A program made the translations under genes and the position numbers. The notes beneath the pieces were generated by a model. The model saw nothing but the letters and a program-made list of their open reading frames with translations. It was not told where the DNA came from and searched no databases. From a virus, in IMG/VR virus record IMGVR_UViG_3300035698_016237, positions 1-47,672 of that record: a stretch of 47,672 nucleotides of DNA; one strand, given 5' to 3'. Below are positions 17,905 through 25,131 of the stretch, one piece after another (the first letter of the stretch is position 1; the number at the start of each line of letters is the position of its first letter).

Positions 17905-18756
17905 ATGTCAAGTGTCTATGAAATCGTAACCGATGAAATATGTAAGAAGCTTGAAGCAGGCGTTATCCCTTGGAACAAGCCGTGGAATGCGATTGAAGGA
18001 TTTAACGGACTGTCAAGAACGCCTTACAACGGCTTAAATGTCCTGCTTCTTGCAGGATTACCTTACAAGGTGCCCTGTTATCTGTCATTTAATCAAGTCA
18101 AACAGTTCAAGGGGCGCGTCAAGAAAGGTGAACACGGAAACATAGTCACCTTTTTCAAGCAATACGAAACGAAAGACAAAGAGACGGGCGAACCTGTCAA
18201 GATTCCTTTACTCCGATACTACCGAGTTTTTAACATTGACCAATGTACAGGCTTGAAACTTCCAGACAAAACGCAAGCCTATATAGATGAGCAGATTGAA
18301 ATTCACGACAACAAAGAATTAAAGTCTGCAAGCGATATCTGGGAAAGCTACCAAGCCAAGCCAGAATTAAAACACGGTGGCGAAGCTGCATATTATAGGG
18401 AAGAGATCGACGCTATTCAATTGCCGGATATGTCAAGATTCCTTGACAGTTCATCATATTACGCCACCCTTTTTCACGAGGCGACGCACAGCACAGGACA
18501 TGAAAACCGCTTGAATAGACGGACCCTGAAAACCTATCACGCGCGAATAAGCGAGCGTTCAAGAGAAGAACTTGTTGCCGATATTGGCAGTGCTTTCCTT
18601 TGTCGTGAAGCTGGGATTGATACCGAAGGGACTTTGACCAATACAGCTTCTTACTGTCAAGGTTGGAGTTCATACCTTAGAAGTGACCCCAAGGCAATCT
18701 CAACAGCAGCAAGCCAGGCAACCAAAGCAGCAAAACATATCCTTGGGACTGTCTAA
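17905..18756 (+). CDS. ArdC-like antirestriction protein
   Basis: A 283-residue protein with the ArdC layout: an N-terminal ssDNA-binding domain (residues 1-110, starting with a helix and containing IPWNKPW and the RxPYNGLN segment) and a C-terminal zincin metallopeptidase-like domain. The zinc motif HEATH is at about residues 191-195, followed by the STGHENRL context typical of the family. ArdC-type proteins protect incoming DNA from host restriction and occur on plasmids and phages. It is the first gene of the early operon, with AAGGAGAG upstream of the ATG, as expected for a protein needed right after entry. Confidence 0.85.
   Translation: MSSVYEIVTDEICKKLEAGVIPWNKPWNAIEGFNGLSRTPYNGLNVLLLAGLPYKVPCYLSFNQVKQFKGRVKKGEHGNIVTFFKQYETKDKETGEPVKIPLLRYYRVFNIDQCTGLKLPDKTQAYIDEQIEIHDNKELKSASDIWESYQAKPELKHGGEAAYYREEIDAIQLPDMSRFLDSSSYYATLFHEATHSTGHENRLNRRTLKTYHARISERSREELVADIGSAFLCREAGIDTEGTLTNTASYCQGWSSYLRSDPKAISTAASQATKAAKHILGTV
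18431..18448. repeat. Inverted repeat TGTCAAG-N4-CTTGACA, copy 1
   Basis: Perfect 7-bp arms, 18431-18437 and 18442-18448, inside the ArdC coding sequence. The same arms with the same 4-base spacing occur at 19164-19181. Confidence 0.55.
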
Positions 18757-18769
18757 CCATTGCTAATCA

Positions 18770-18793
18770 ACTTCCAAGGATAGCCTTGGGAGT
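18770..18793 (+). promoter_or_regulatory. Intercistronic hairpin, copy A
   Basis: ACTTCCAAGG (18770-18779) and CCTTGGGAGT (18784-18793) form a 10-bp stem with one U-G pair and a 4-base loop. It matches the hairpin at 21592-21617 in sequence except for a compensatory pair change next to the loop. It lies between the ArdC and clamp genes. Confidence 0.6.
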
Positions 18794-18808
18794 GCAAAAG
18801 GTTGAAAA

Positions 18809-19822
18809 ATGCTAGTTAATCAAAAGTTATTGAGTAAAGCCCTTGCCATGCTTGCAAGTTGCGACAAGGTAACACTGGAAGGTGCGGGCGGCTTGACAAT
18901 GCTAATCCGTGCTAAGTTTGCAGGGCTCGACACAACAAGTCACGAAACAAGGATAACTTTACCGGCGCACAACTACCTTGACCGCGTTTCTGTCGATTAT
19001 AGAGACTTTAAAAAGCTCATAAAATCTCAGGATTGTGAAGCTGAATTATCCATATTGGATGAAAAACTAACGATTTCTCAAGGCGAATACTCTCAATCTA
19101 TTCCTTGCAAGCCTGATTATTCAGAGTTTGACCATGCCGGATATCCTGAACAGGCCGACGGATTGTCAAGTTTGCTTGACACATTGGGCAAGTATGCAGG
19201 TAAAGACGATGCAAGGGATTTTCTAAACGGTGTTTTGTTTGCGGAAAAACTGGTTTCAACTAATGGGCCCAGGCTGGTATATACTGATAATCCTGCTAAA
19301 TTGCCCGTTGAATGCATCATTCCGCGCTCTGCCTGCGTCGCTATAGCCAAGGCCAAAAGTGCCCCTGTACAATACGGTTACAGGCCGGATATGGTCTCGT
19401 TTCGCTGGCGGAATGGTTGTTATCTTGTCGAAATATCGGCTTATCCCATTGAAGGTGAATATCCAAACTGGACAATGATTGTCCCTAGTTCCAAGCCCAT
19501 CGGAGTTATCGAATACCCCGTTGAATTACTCAGGACATTTATAAAAGCATCAAAGCCGTTCTTCCGGCAAAAGGCCGCATTGAGATTGTCCGGCAACGGT
19601 CGTTTGACTGCTGAAGTCACTCACGGCGATATTGGTTCGGGCTCATGCGATTTTGGAAGCTGGCATAAATTCGATTTTTCCATTGGATTGAATGTAAATT
19701 TCTTATCTGCATTATTGCCAAAAGAAGGTGTCGTCAAATTCGATTATCACGACGACTACAGCCCTGTTGTGTACCGCGACGGGCAATTTAATCATGTAGT
19801 CATGCCCATAAAAGTTAACTAA
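18809..19822 (+). CDS. DnaN-like sliding clamp paralogue 1 (divergent)
   Basis: A 337-residue protein with the three-domain length of a bacterial beta clamp. The central block FLNGVLFAEKL followed by VSTNGPRL (residues 149-156) corresponds to the DnaN signature VATDGHRL, with the His replaced. IEGEYPNWTMIVP (214-226) corresponds to the DnaN GxFPDYxRVIP motif, and the C-terminus HVVMPIKVN to the DnaN VVMPMRL tail. It aligns along its length with the clamp at 22815, which keeps more canonical motifs. A clamp tethers polymerase and repair enzymes to DNA. The degenerate motifs suggest a specialised or regulatory clamp. Confidence 0.8.
   Translation: MLVNQKLLSKALAMLASCDKVTLEGAGGLTMLIRAKFAGLDTTSHETRITLPAHNYLDRVSVDYRDFKKLIKSQDCEAELSILDEKLTISQGEYSQSIPCKPDYSEFDHAGYPEQADGLSSLLDTLGKYAGKDDARDFLNGVLFAEKLVSTNGPRLVYTDNPAKLPVECIIPRSACVAIAKAKSAPVQYGYRPDMVSFRWRNGCYLVEISAYPIEGEYPNWTMIVPSSKPIGVIEYPVELLRTFIKASKPFFRQKAALRLSGNGRLTAEVTHGDIGSGSCDFGSWHKFDFSIGLNVNFLSALLPKEGVVKFDYHDDYSPVVYRDGQFNHVVMPIKVN
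19164..19181. repeat. Inverted repeat TGTCAAG-N4-CTTGACA, copy 2
   Basis: Perfect arms at 19164-19170 and 19175-19181, inside the first clamp gene. It shares arms and spacing with copy 1. Confidence 0.55.
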
Positions 19823-19837
19823 AAGAAAGAAGAAACC

Positions 19838-21580
19838 ATGTATGCAACTTATTCGCCAGAAGATGACAAATTGAGACTTTACCCAAACGAGCGTTTGGAT
19901 GAAGAAACTTACAAAACTGTGAAAGATGCAGGCTTTAGGTGGGCACCTAAGCAAGAATTGTTTTACGGTGTTTGGAGCCCTACAAAAGAAACCCTGCTTC
20001 TGTCCTTATGTGGGGGGAGCATTGAGGATGATGATAAAAGCCTAGCAGAACGCGCCGAAACCAGATCGGGACGCTTTGAAGAGTACAGCGACAAGCGTAA
20101 AAACGAAGCAGAATCAGTAAAAGAAGCAGTCAAAGCCCTAGCCGATGGAATACCACTCGGGCAACCTATCCTAATCGGCCACCACAGCCAGAAACGCGCA
20201 GAAAAAAACGCCCAGAAGATTACAAACGGAATGAGACGAGCCGTCAATTTGTGGGAAACTTCCCAATATTGGCAAGATCGGGCTCAATCCGCAATCGGTC
20301 ACGCTGATTATCTGCAAAGGCCGGACGTTCGCGCCCGTCGTATAAAGAAGCTCGGCGCGGGAATGCGGAAATGGGAAAGAAGCTTGAAAGAAAAAAAAAC
20401 CTATATCGAGTTGTGGAATAGTGTTGAGTTAACACTGAATGGAGCCCTGGAAATTGCAAACCATGATAGCTGTTCGGCATGTTTCCCCCTTGACAAGTTC
20501 CCTCGCAAGGACGGCGCGTCAACTTATGAAGGTAGCATGTCCTTCTGGAGTGCTTTAAAAGATGAAATAATCACACCCGAACAAGCGCGGGATTGGTCTC
20601 TCGCGTTGAAGCAAAATGCAATCCCTTATCATCAAAAATGGATTGAACACTATCAAAACCGCATCGCCTATGAAACCGCCATGCTTGGTGAATCTGGCGG
20701 AACTATCGCAGACAAAACCAAACCCGAAAAGGGTGGAGCTTGTAAGTGCTGGGTATCTAAAAGGTTCGGTGGATGGTCTTATATACATAGAGTCAACAAG
20801 ATATCGGTTTCAGTTCTCACGACTTTTGACCATGAGAAGTTCTTTTCACGAACGGTGGCCTTTGATAAACTCAAAGGCGTGATGACCAAGCAGGAAGTCC
20901 AGGACGCCCGAGACGCCTTCAAAATAATCAATGATGACAAAATGGGTTTCCAACTTTCAGAAATCCCAGTCAAACCAGCACCCAAACCAGCCGAAACAAC
21001 AGAAACCGATTTCGACAAGCTTAAAGAATCTCTTAAAGCTGGCGTCAAAACCGTTTCTGTCCCTCAACTCTTTGTAACTCCCAAGGATATAGCTTACAGA
21101 ATGGTTGATTTAATCAATGTTCTGGCAGGTCAAAGAGTGCTTGAACCGAGCGCGGGAACTGGTGCCCTGATTGACGCTGTATTGTCAAGATTTACAGGTT
21201 ACGATTGTGGGAGCCTTGTAGCTGTTGAAGTAAATCAGGCACTTGCTAAACAGCTTGAAGAGCGCAGGAACAAGACGCTTTACGCAAACGAAAACAACTA
21301 CAAGATTGTGTGTGCTGATTTCCTGCAAACCGAAGATCTCGGCAAGTTTGACCGCATTGTTATGAATCCACCTTTCATATCAGGTGATGATGTCAGGCAT
21401 ATTCGCCACGCTCAGGGCATGTTAAAGCCCAACGGGAAATTGGTTTCCCTTTGTGCAGCTGGTCCGAGACAGCAAAGAGCTTTCGAGAAGGACGCTATAT
21501 ATTATGAGGTTTTACCTACCGGGAGCTTTAAGCAGCAGGGCACTAATGTTAATGTGGCCTTGGTGGTTTTAGGAGCTTAG
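19838..21580 (+). CDS. DUF3560 / N6-adenine methyltransferase fusion
   Basis: A 580-residue protein. The N-terminal 200 residues are a DUF3560 domain, recognisable from YSPEDDKLRLYP, DAGFRWAPKQELF, PLGQPILIGHHS and PDVRARRIKKL. The C-terminal domain is a class I SAM methyltransferase with motif I EPSAGTGAL (about residues 436-444) and the amino-methyltransferase motif NPPF (510-513), which points to N6-adenine or related base methylation. Only a short linker separates them. Encoded with ArdC and the clamps early in infection, it probably modifies phage DNA against restriction. DUF3560-methyltransferase pairs are known on phages and plasmids; the exact target is unknown. Confidence 0.82.
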   Translation: MYATYSPEDDKLRLYPNERLDEETYKTVKDAGFRWAPKQELFYGVWSPTKETLLLSLCGGSIEDDDKSLAERAETRSGRFEEYSDKRKNEAESVKEAVKALADGIPLGQPILIGHHSQKRAEKNAQKITNGMRRAVNLWETSQYWQDRAQSAIGHADYLQRPDVRARRIKKLGAGMRKWERSLKEKKTYIELWNSVELTLNGALEIANHDSCSACFPLDKFPRKDGASTYEGSMSFWSALKDEIITPEQARDWSLALKQNAIPYHQKWIEHYQNRIAYETAMLGESGGTIADKTKPEKGGACKCWVSKRFGGWSYIHRVNKISVSVLTTFDHEKFFSRTVAFDKLKGVMTKQEVQDARDAFKIINDDKMGFQLSEIPVKPAPKPAETTETDFDKLKESLKAGVKTVSVPQLFVTPKDIAYRMVDLINVLAGQRVLEPSAGTGALIDAVLSRFTGYDCGSLVAVEVNQALAKQLEERRNKTLYANENNYKIVCADFLQTEDLGKFDRIVMNPPFISGDDVRHIRHAQGMLKPNGKLVSLCAAGPRQQRAFEKDAIYYEVLPTGSFKQQGTNVNVALVVLGA

Positions 21581-21591
21581 CCCTTGCCTAT

Positions 21592-21617
21592 CACTTCCAA
21601 GCGAGGGCTTGGGAGTG
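21592..21617 (+). promoter_or_regulatory. Intercistronic hairpin, copy B
   Basis: CACTTCCAAGC (21592-21602) and GCTTGGGAGTG (21607-21617) form an 11-bp stem with one U-G pair and the loop GAGG. Relative to copy A the closing pair changed from G-C to C-G on both arms, which is covariation supporting a selected RNA structure. Confidence 0.62.
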
Positions 21618-21657
21618 TCGGGAATGGTTAAATAATAGAACAAGAAAGGTAAAGAAA

Positions 21658-21876
21658 ATGCTTGACTTGACAAATAAAAAAGCAGTTGCCATTCATAGGG
21701 AATGGTTGAAAACACAATACAAATTGGTAGTTTGCCGCAATGATAAAGACTACACAACCTATCTATTAGGCAATGACAAAGAGCGGGCAAAATCAGAAGG
21801 CGATAGGCTTACCGAAAAAGCCATTGAGTTTTACGGTGGCGCGGTCAAGTGTCAATTCAATGAACCAACAGCATAA
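21658..21876 (+). CDS. Hypothetical small protein
   Basis: A 72-residue basic protein with an AAAGGTAAAG-type ribosome binding site. The N-terminal part (IHREWLKTQYKL) is helical. It is unrecognised. It belongs to a run of four small genes between the methyltransferase and the second clamp. Confidence 0.6.
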   Translation: MLDLTNKKAVAIHREWLKTQYKLVVCRNDKDYTTYLLGNDKERAKSEGDRLTEKAIEFYGGAVKCQFNEPTA

Positions 21877-21908
21877 ACAGTGAAAAGAATAGAAGAAAGA
21901 AACCTAAG

Positions 21909-22094
21909 ATGACTACAAAACGAATAGTAAGGGAATTCTTAAAGGAATATCCAGATCTTATGGACAAGGAGCGCTTAATAGATGTTCACTACGGTACAAG
22001 AGAAGGTGTTAGCCATTATCTGTACGTAGGAAAAAGAAAGTTTGAACGTCGCTATACTCCTGGATACAGGAATCATTGGTTCGTAGAAGCTTAA
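21909..22094 (+). CDS. Hypothetical small protein
   Basis: A 61-residue basic protein (KRIVREFLKEYP at the start, RYTPGYRNHWFVEA at the end), starting after an AGAAAGAAACC leader. No family is recognised. Confidence 0.5.
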   Translation: MTTKRIVREFLKEYPDLMDKERLIDVHYGTREGVSHYLYVGKRKFERRYTPGYRNHWFVEA

Positions 22095-22113
22095 AAATAG
22101 GGAAGGTAGATAG

Positions 22114-22431
22114 ATGAAAAAGAAACCAATTGAAATTGCAATCTGCGGTATTAAAAAAGCAGGGCAACAAGATGTCAATGCTTTTATATTCGGTTCATTC
22201 GGTGTGCATATGGAGAGAAGGGAACACTGGCGAGTAACCCATATTCCAACGGGAATATCAATGTCTAAAGGTTATTGTCTGGGGAAGTCTAAGGCCATTG
22301 CATATGCAAAGGAGCTTTCAAGTATCCCCGATTCAGATGTGGGCAAGTTCGCAGACTTTGACTCAGTTCCGACAATCCTCTTTGATGCAATGAAGGTTAT
22401 TTACTATAAGCATATGAGCAATCCTGTCTAA
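22114..22431 (+). CDS. Hypothetical protein
   Basis: A 105-residue protein preceded by AAGGTAG. It has a mixed alpha/beta composition and contains THIPTGISMSKG, resembling small phage proteins that describe a contextual signal in unknown early genes. No function is assigned. Confidence 0.55.
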   Translation: MKKKPIEIAICGIKKAGQQDVNAFIFGSFGVHMERREHWRVTHIPTGISMSKGYCLGKSKAIAYAKELSSIPDSDVGKFADFDSVPTILFDAMKVIYYKHMSNPV

Positions 22432-22448
22432 ACTGAAAGGTGAAGAAG

Positions 22449-22793
22449 ATGAAAGCCAAGGAGATAATCAGCCTGCTATCAGAAGAAGGTGTTATCCAAT
22501 ACAAAGAAACCAGACGCATAATCAGAAAGTTTCGTAAAGAGGAGTCAAAGGAATTGCTTGAAATGATGGACAAGCTCATCAGTCAATTGTTCAGTGATAG
22601 CAATTGTGGGAGTCCCTGGTCTTCCACTCTATATGTAATCTGGCAGTCTTGCGGCAAGTGGTTTGTTGATATCGGTGGAGAATCACCTTCAACTGGCTTT
22701 CGTTGCGGCGAGGTACCTTTCGAATGCCTTATGGACTGTTGTGTCTATGCGGCTAACGAAGCTCATGCCCGTTTTCGTTGTGGAATAATTTAA
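22449..22793 (+). CDS. Hypothetical protein
   Basis: About 114 residues from the ATG at 22449 (MKAKEI), preceded by AAAGGTGAAG; a GTG 9 bases earlier is also in frame. The N-terminal half is helical and basic, the C-terminal half Cys- and Gly-rich. It ends 21 bases before the second clamp gene. It is unrecognised. Confidence 0.58.
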   Translation: MKAKEIISLLSEEGVIQYKETRRIIRKFRKEESKELLEMMDKLISQLFSDSNCGSPWSSTLYVIWQSCGKWFVDIGGESPSTGFRCGEVPFECLMDCCVYAANEAHARFRCGII

Positions 22794-22814
22794 CAAACAG
22801 AAAGAAGAGAGATT

Positions 22815-23846
22815 ATGAAGATTGACGCCCAAGTATTTAAAAAAGTGCTGGTTTCCCTGAATGGTTGTTCGAGCATCAGCACATGCAGCGACCCGTCCGT
22901 GGTGCTTTCGTGCAATGGCGAAGACGGCTTACACGTATCCGCAGAATTCGGATGTATGGATTATATAATCAGGCATTCGATTTCTGGCTATGGCGAACAG
23001 TTTGACCAATGCGAAATCAACTATAAACGCCTGAAAGCCGTGGTTTCTGGGATTGAAGGACAAGTTGACTTGGACTTCCGGGACAATAAACTCATCCTGA
23101 AATCCGAATTCAACCACGAAATCAAAGCCTGTAAGCCTGAAAATGTCCGCGAGTTCAAGTTTGAAATGAAAGATACTCCCGTCGAATTCGATTCTCTGCC
23201 AGATATCATGCGAACGCTCGTAAAGTTTGCCGCGAAGGACGACCCGCATGTACTTCTGAACGGAATCTATTTTGAGAACGACGGTAAAAGAATCGTTGCC
23301 ACCGATGGACACAGGATGTCTATCACGGAATGCCCAATAAAGACACCAAACGCAATTGTGCCAAGGGTAGCCTGCGCTGCCCTGTCCAAAGTCAAAAGTC
23401 CCGTACAGTGCAAGTTTGGAACTGGTAGGGCATATTTCCGATATGGTGACGTTGAGGCAATTGCTCGGTATATCCCTGGCGAATACCCTGATTACAATAG
23501 GGTAATTCCCAAGGATTCGGGAGTCAAGGTGGCGATTGACGGTGGCAAGCTCCAAAGGTTTATCAAGTCATCAAAGGCATACCTCGGGCGCGACGGTGGC
23601 ATCAAACTGTACAGCGAAGGGGCGGCGATGAAAGCAAAGGCATCTTGTCCTGACCTGGGTGACGCTGAACGCGATTTGGGCGACTCCAACGGGATTGAGA
23701 TTGATATCGGACTGCAAGCAAGCTACCTCAACGAGTACCTCGAAAAGGATACCGAGCTTGAATTCAGTTACTACGGCGAGCTTTCACCTATCACGATTGA
23801 AAAGGATGGTTTCCTGCATGTCCTAATGCCTGTAAGAATTAGCTAA
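22815..23846 (+). CDS. DnaN-like sliding clamp paralogue 2
   Basis: A 343-residue protein with the hallmarks of a bacterial DNA polymerase III beta clamp: LLNGIYFENDGKRI followed by VATDGHRM (residues 161-168), PGEYPDYNRVIP (221-232) and the C-terminal VLMPVRIS. The three repeated clamp domains fit the length. It aligns with the clamp at 18809 through the whole protein (for example TLVKFAAKDD against TLGKYAGKDD). It would ring the DNA and bind host or phage replication proteins through clamp-binding peptides. No phage DNA polymerase is present in the window, so the partner is probably the host replicase. Confidence 0.85.
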   Translation: MKIDAQVFKKVLVSLNGCSSISTCSDPSVVLSCNGEDGLHVSAEFGCMDYIIRHSISGYGEQFDQCEINYKRLKAVVSGIEGQVDLDFRDNKLILKSEFNHEIKACKPENVREFKFEMKDTPVEFDSLPDIMRTLVKFAAKDDPHVLLNGIYFENDGKRIVATDGHRMSITECPIKTPNAIVPRVACAALSKVKSPVQCKFGTGRAYFRYGDVEAIARYIPGEYPDYNRVIPKDSGVKVAIDGGKLQRFIKSSKAYLGRDGGIKLYSEGAAMKAKASCPDLGDAERDLGDSNGIEIDIGLQASYLNEYLEKDTELEFSYYGELSPITIEKDGFLHVLMPVRIS

Positions 23847-23855
23847 ACTACGGTT

Positions 23856-23879
23856 AGGTGGTTGTACGGTCGGCCACCT
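23856..23879 (+). promoter_or_regulatory. Hairpin after second clamp gene
   Basis: AGGTGG (23856-23861) pairs with CCACCT (23874-23879) across a 12-base loop. It is shorter than the other intercistronic hairpins but in the same kind of position. Confidence 0.4.
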
Positions 23880-23903
23880 TCCCTTTACTGGAAAGATTAG
23901 AAA

Positions 23904-24335
23904 ATGAATAAAGCAACCTACACAGACCAGCTTGTAGAATTCTTCAACACGATACAACCAGAAGTCGAGAGCGAAGCAGATATAAAATTTGATGTTCATC
24001 CTGTTAGGATCTTCATCAAACCGGAGTACAAGGCAGGATCAGAGGCATACGAGAGCGCAAAAGTGAATCTCGCAAGCATGCTGGATGCATATCCAAACCA
24101 AAAAGAATTGAAGGGTGGCCCGAGCTACATTCATGCAGGCGCTACACTCGGAGATCAAGGGACAGCAATTAGATTCTTCCTACTCGCAGAATATTTCGGA
24201 TTGGGGAACATAATGACAGGTGCAAGGATGACAACAGCATCTAATGTTGATTCTGAATACAGTGAAACTGTAAAGAATGAAAATTCGTTGTCGTTCAGGA
24301 GTGGCCTGTTTTACCTGATGTCGAAAGGAGATTGA
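23904..24335 (+). CDS. Hypothetical protein
   Basis: A 143-residue acidic protein with mixed secondary structure (PVRIFIKPEYKAGSEAY around residue 33). It is unrecognised. It is followed after 1 base by the GTG-started gene at 24337, and its own 3' end supplies that gene's AAAGGAG. Confidence 0.6.
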   Translation: MNKATYTDQLVEFFNTIQPEVESEADIKFDVHPVRIFIKPEYKAGSEAYESAKVNLASMLDAYPNQKELKGGPSYIHAGATLGDQGTAIRFFLLAEYFGLGNIMTGARMTTASNVDSEYSETVKNENSLSFRSGLFYLMSKGD

Positions 24336-24336
24336 G

Positions 24337-24579
24337 GTGAGCGAAAACATTAAATACAAAACTATTGACGATCTGGTAGAAGCATATTTATCAAACTCAG
24401 TTCCAGAAAACGCCACATTAGAAATAGATAACGACTACGTTTCGCTGAGTCTATATGAAGAATTCGACGACGAAGGCCACGTGATACCAGTGTTGTTTCG
24501 GTGGGATGGTGGACCGTCGAGCTTGTTTCTAGTAGAGTTTATAAGAAAAATGACAGACATACAGATAGATTTTGTATAG
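24337..24579 (+). CDS. Hypothetical acidic protein
   Basis: An 80-residue acidic protein. The GTG at 24337 is the start because AAAGGAG lies 6-8 bases upstream. No family is recognised. Confidence 0.55.
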   Translation: MSENIKYKTIDDLVEAYLSNSVPENATLEIDNDYVSLSLYEEFDDEGHVIPVLFRWDGGPSSLFLVEFIRKMTDIQIDFV

Positions 24580-24592
24580 AAAGCGCAGGGCA

Positions 24593-24838
24593 ATGATTGA
24601 ATCAAAAGCATATGTAAAGGCCAAGCATCTCAAAGAGCGCCTGGGGCAGGATCGGACGTGGGCGCAGTTTGCCGAAGTCCTGGGAGTAGCAGACTCCACC
24701 ATCAGGGCTTGGAAACGTGGTCAGGAGGCCGCGCCGACCGTGATTAAATTCCTGAACACTCTTCTATGGATCACAAATAAAACCGAGCTTGAAGAGTATA
24801 CCGACGACCTTCTTGAGATCCTTGAAAGGGATTTTTAG
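24593..24838 (+). CDS. Small HTH DNA-binding protein (XRE-like)
   Basis: About 81 residues from the ATG at 24593; a TTG at 24572 is in frame but overlaps the previous stop without a ribosome binding site. A helix-turn-helix is visible in WAQFAEVLGVADSTIRAWKRG (residues about 21-41), with an acidic C-terminal helix. It ends 2 bases before the left arm-type repeats of attP. It could be a repressor for the TGACA-N5-TGTCA sites or a recombination-directing factor. The choice between these is not decidable from sequence. Confidence 0.65.
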   Translation: MIESKAYVKAKHLKERLGQDRTWAQFAEVLGVADSTIRAWKRGQEAAPTVIKFLNTLLWITNKTELEEYTDDLLEILERDF

Positions 24839-24840
24839 CG

Positions 24841-24866
24841 GCAAAATTGGGGACGATTGGGGACGA
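24841..24866 (+). repeat. Left arm-type integrase sites (tandem ATTGGGGACG)
   Basis: ATTGGGGACG occurs at 24846-24855 and again at 24856-24865, inside GCAAAATTGGGG (24841-24852). The same 12-mer and a second ATTGGGG copy recur at 25105-25130 on the other side of the tRNA-derived core. Confidence 0.65.
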
Positions 24867-24877
24867 GGGCATAAACA

Positions 24878-24905
24878 AAGGGCTTAGGAAATCTCCTAAG
24901 CCCTT
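24878..24905 (-). terminator. Terminator carried with the tRNA 3' end
   Basis: AAGGGCTTAGGA (24878-24889) and TCCTAAGCCCTT (24894-24905) form a perfect 12-bp stem with a 4-base loop. On the minus strand it lies just past the tRNA CCA end and is followed by TTTGTTTAT, fitting the host tRNA gene's terminator retained in attP. Confidence 0.75.
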
Positions 24906-24913
24906 GTTATTGC

Positions 24914-24975
24914 TGGTCGGGGCGACTGGAATTGAACCAGCGACCACCTGAACCCCATTTCGGTACGCTACCAAT
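24914..24975 (-). other. attP core: 3' part of a tRNA-Pro(GGG) gene
   Basis: On the minus strand this reads as the 3' portion of a tRNA: D-arm-like TTGGTAGCGTACC, anticodon loop with T-GGG-G, TCAGGTGGTCG variable region, T-arm loop TTCAATT between CTGG and CCAG, acceptor GCCCCG, discriminator A and encoded CCA (24916-24914). The 5' acceptor strand is absent and the 5' half of the anticodon stem no longer pairs, so it is not a functional tRNA. This is the typical product of integration into the 3' half of a tRNA gene, where phage DNA restores the host gene. Confidence 0.8.
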
Positions 24976-25104
24976 TTGGGGCATATTCATAACTGCCTGA
25001 AATGCCTACTATTCCCAGTCTAATCAATAAGTTATCTGTACTTTCAATGAGCGTCAAAATCTGCCAGTTGTGTCTGATAATGCCCCCGAATGCTCGTTTG
25101 TGTG

Positions 25105-25130
25105 GCAAAATTGGGGTCAAATTGGGGACG
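25105..25130 (+). repeat. Right arm-type integrase sites (ATTGGGG x2)
   Basis: GCAAAATTGGGG (25105-25116) is identical to 24841-24852 and is followed 11 bases on by AAATTGGGGACG (25119-25130). The repeats flank the tRNA core symmetrically, as P-arm binding sites do. The lipoprotein gene's stop codon lies 2 bases further. Confidence 0.65.
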
Positions 25131-25131
25131 C

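Noticed and set aside
24914-24975. A functional tRNA-Pro gene
   Set aside because: The 5' acceptor strand is absent and the anticodon stem is mispaired, so it is an attP core, not an expressed tRNA.
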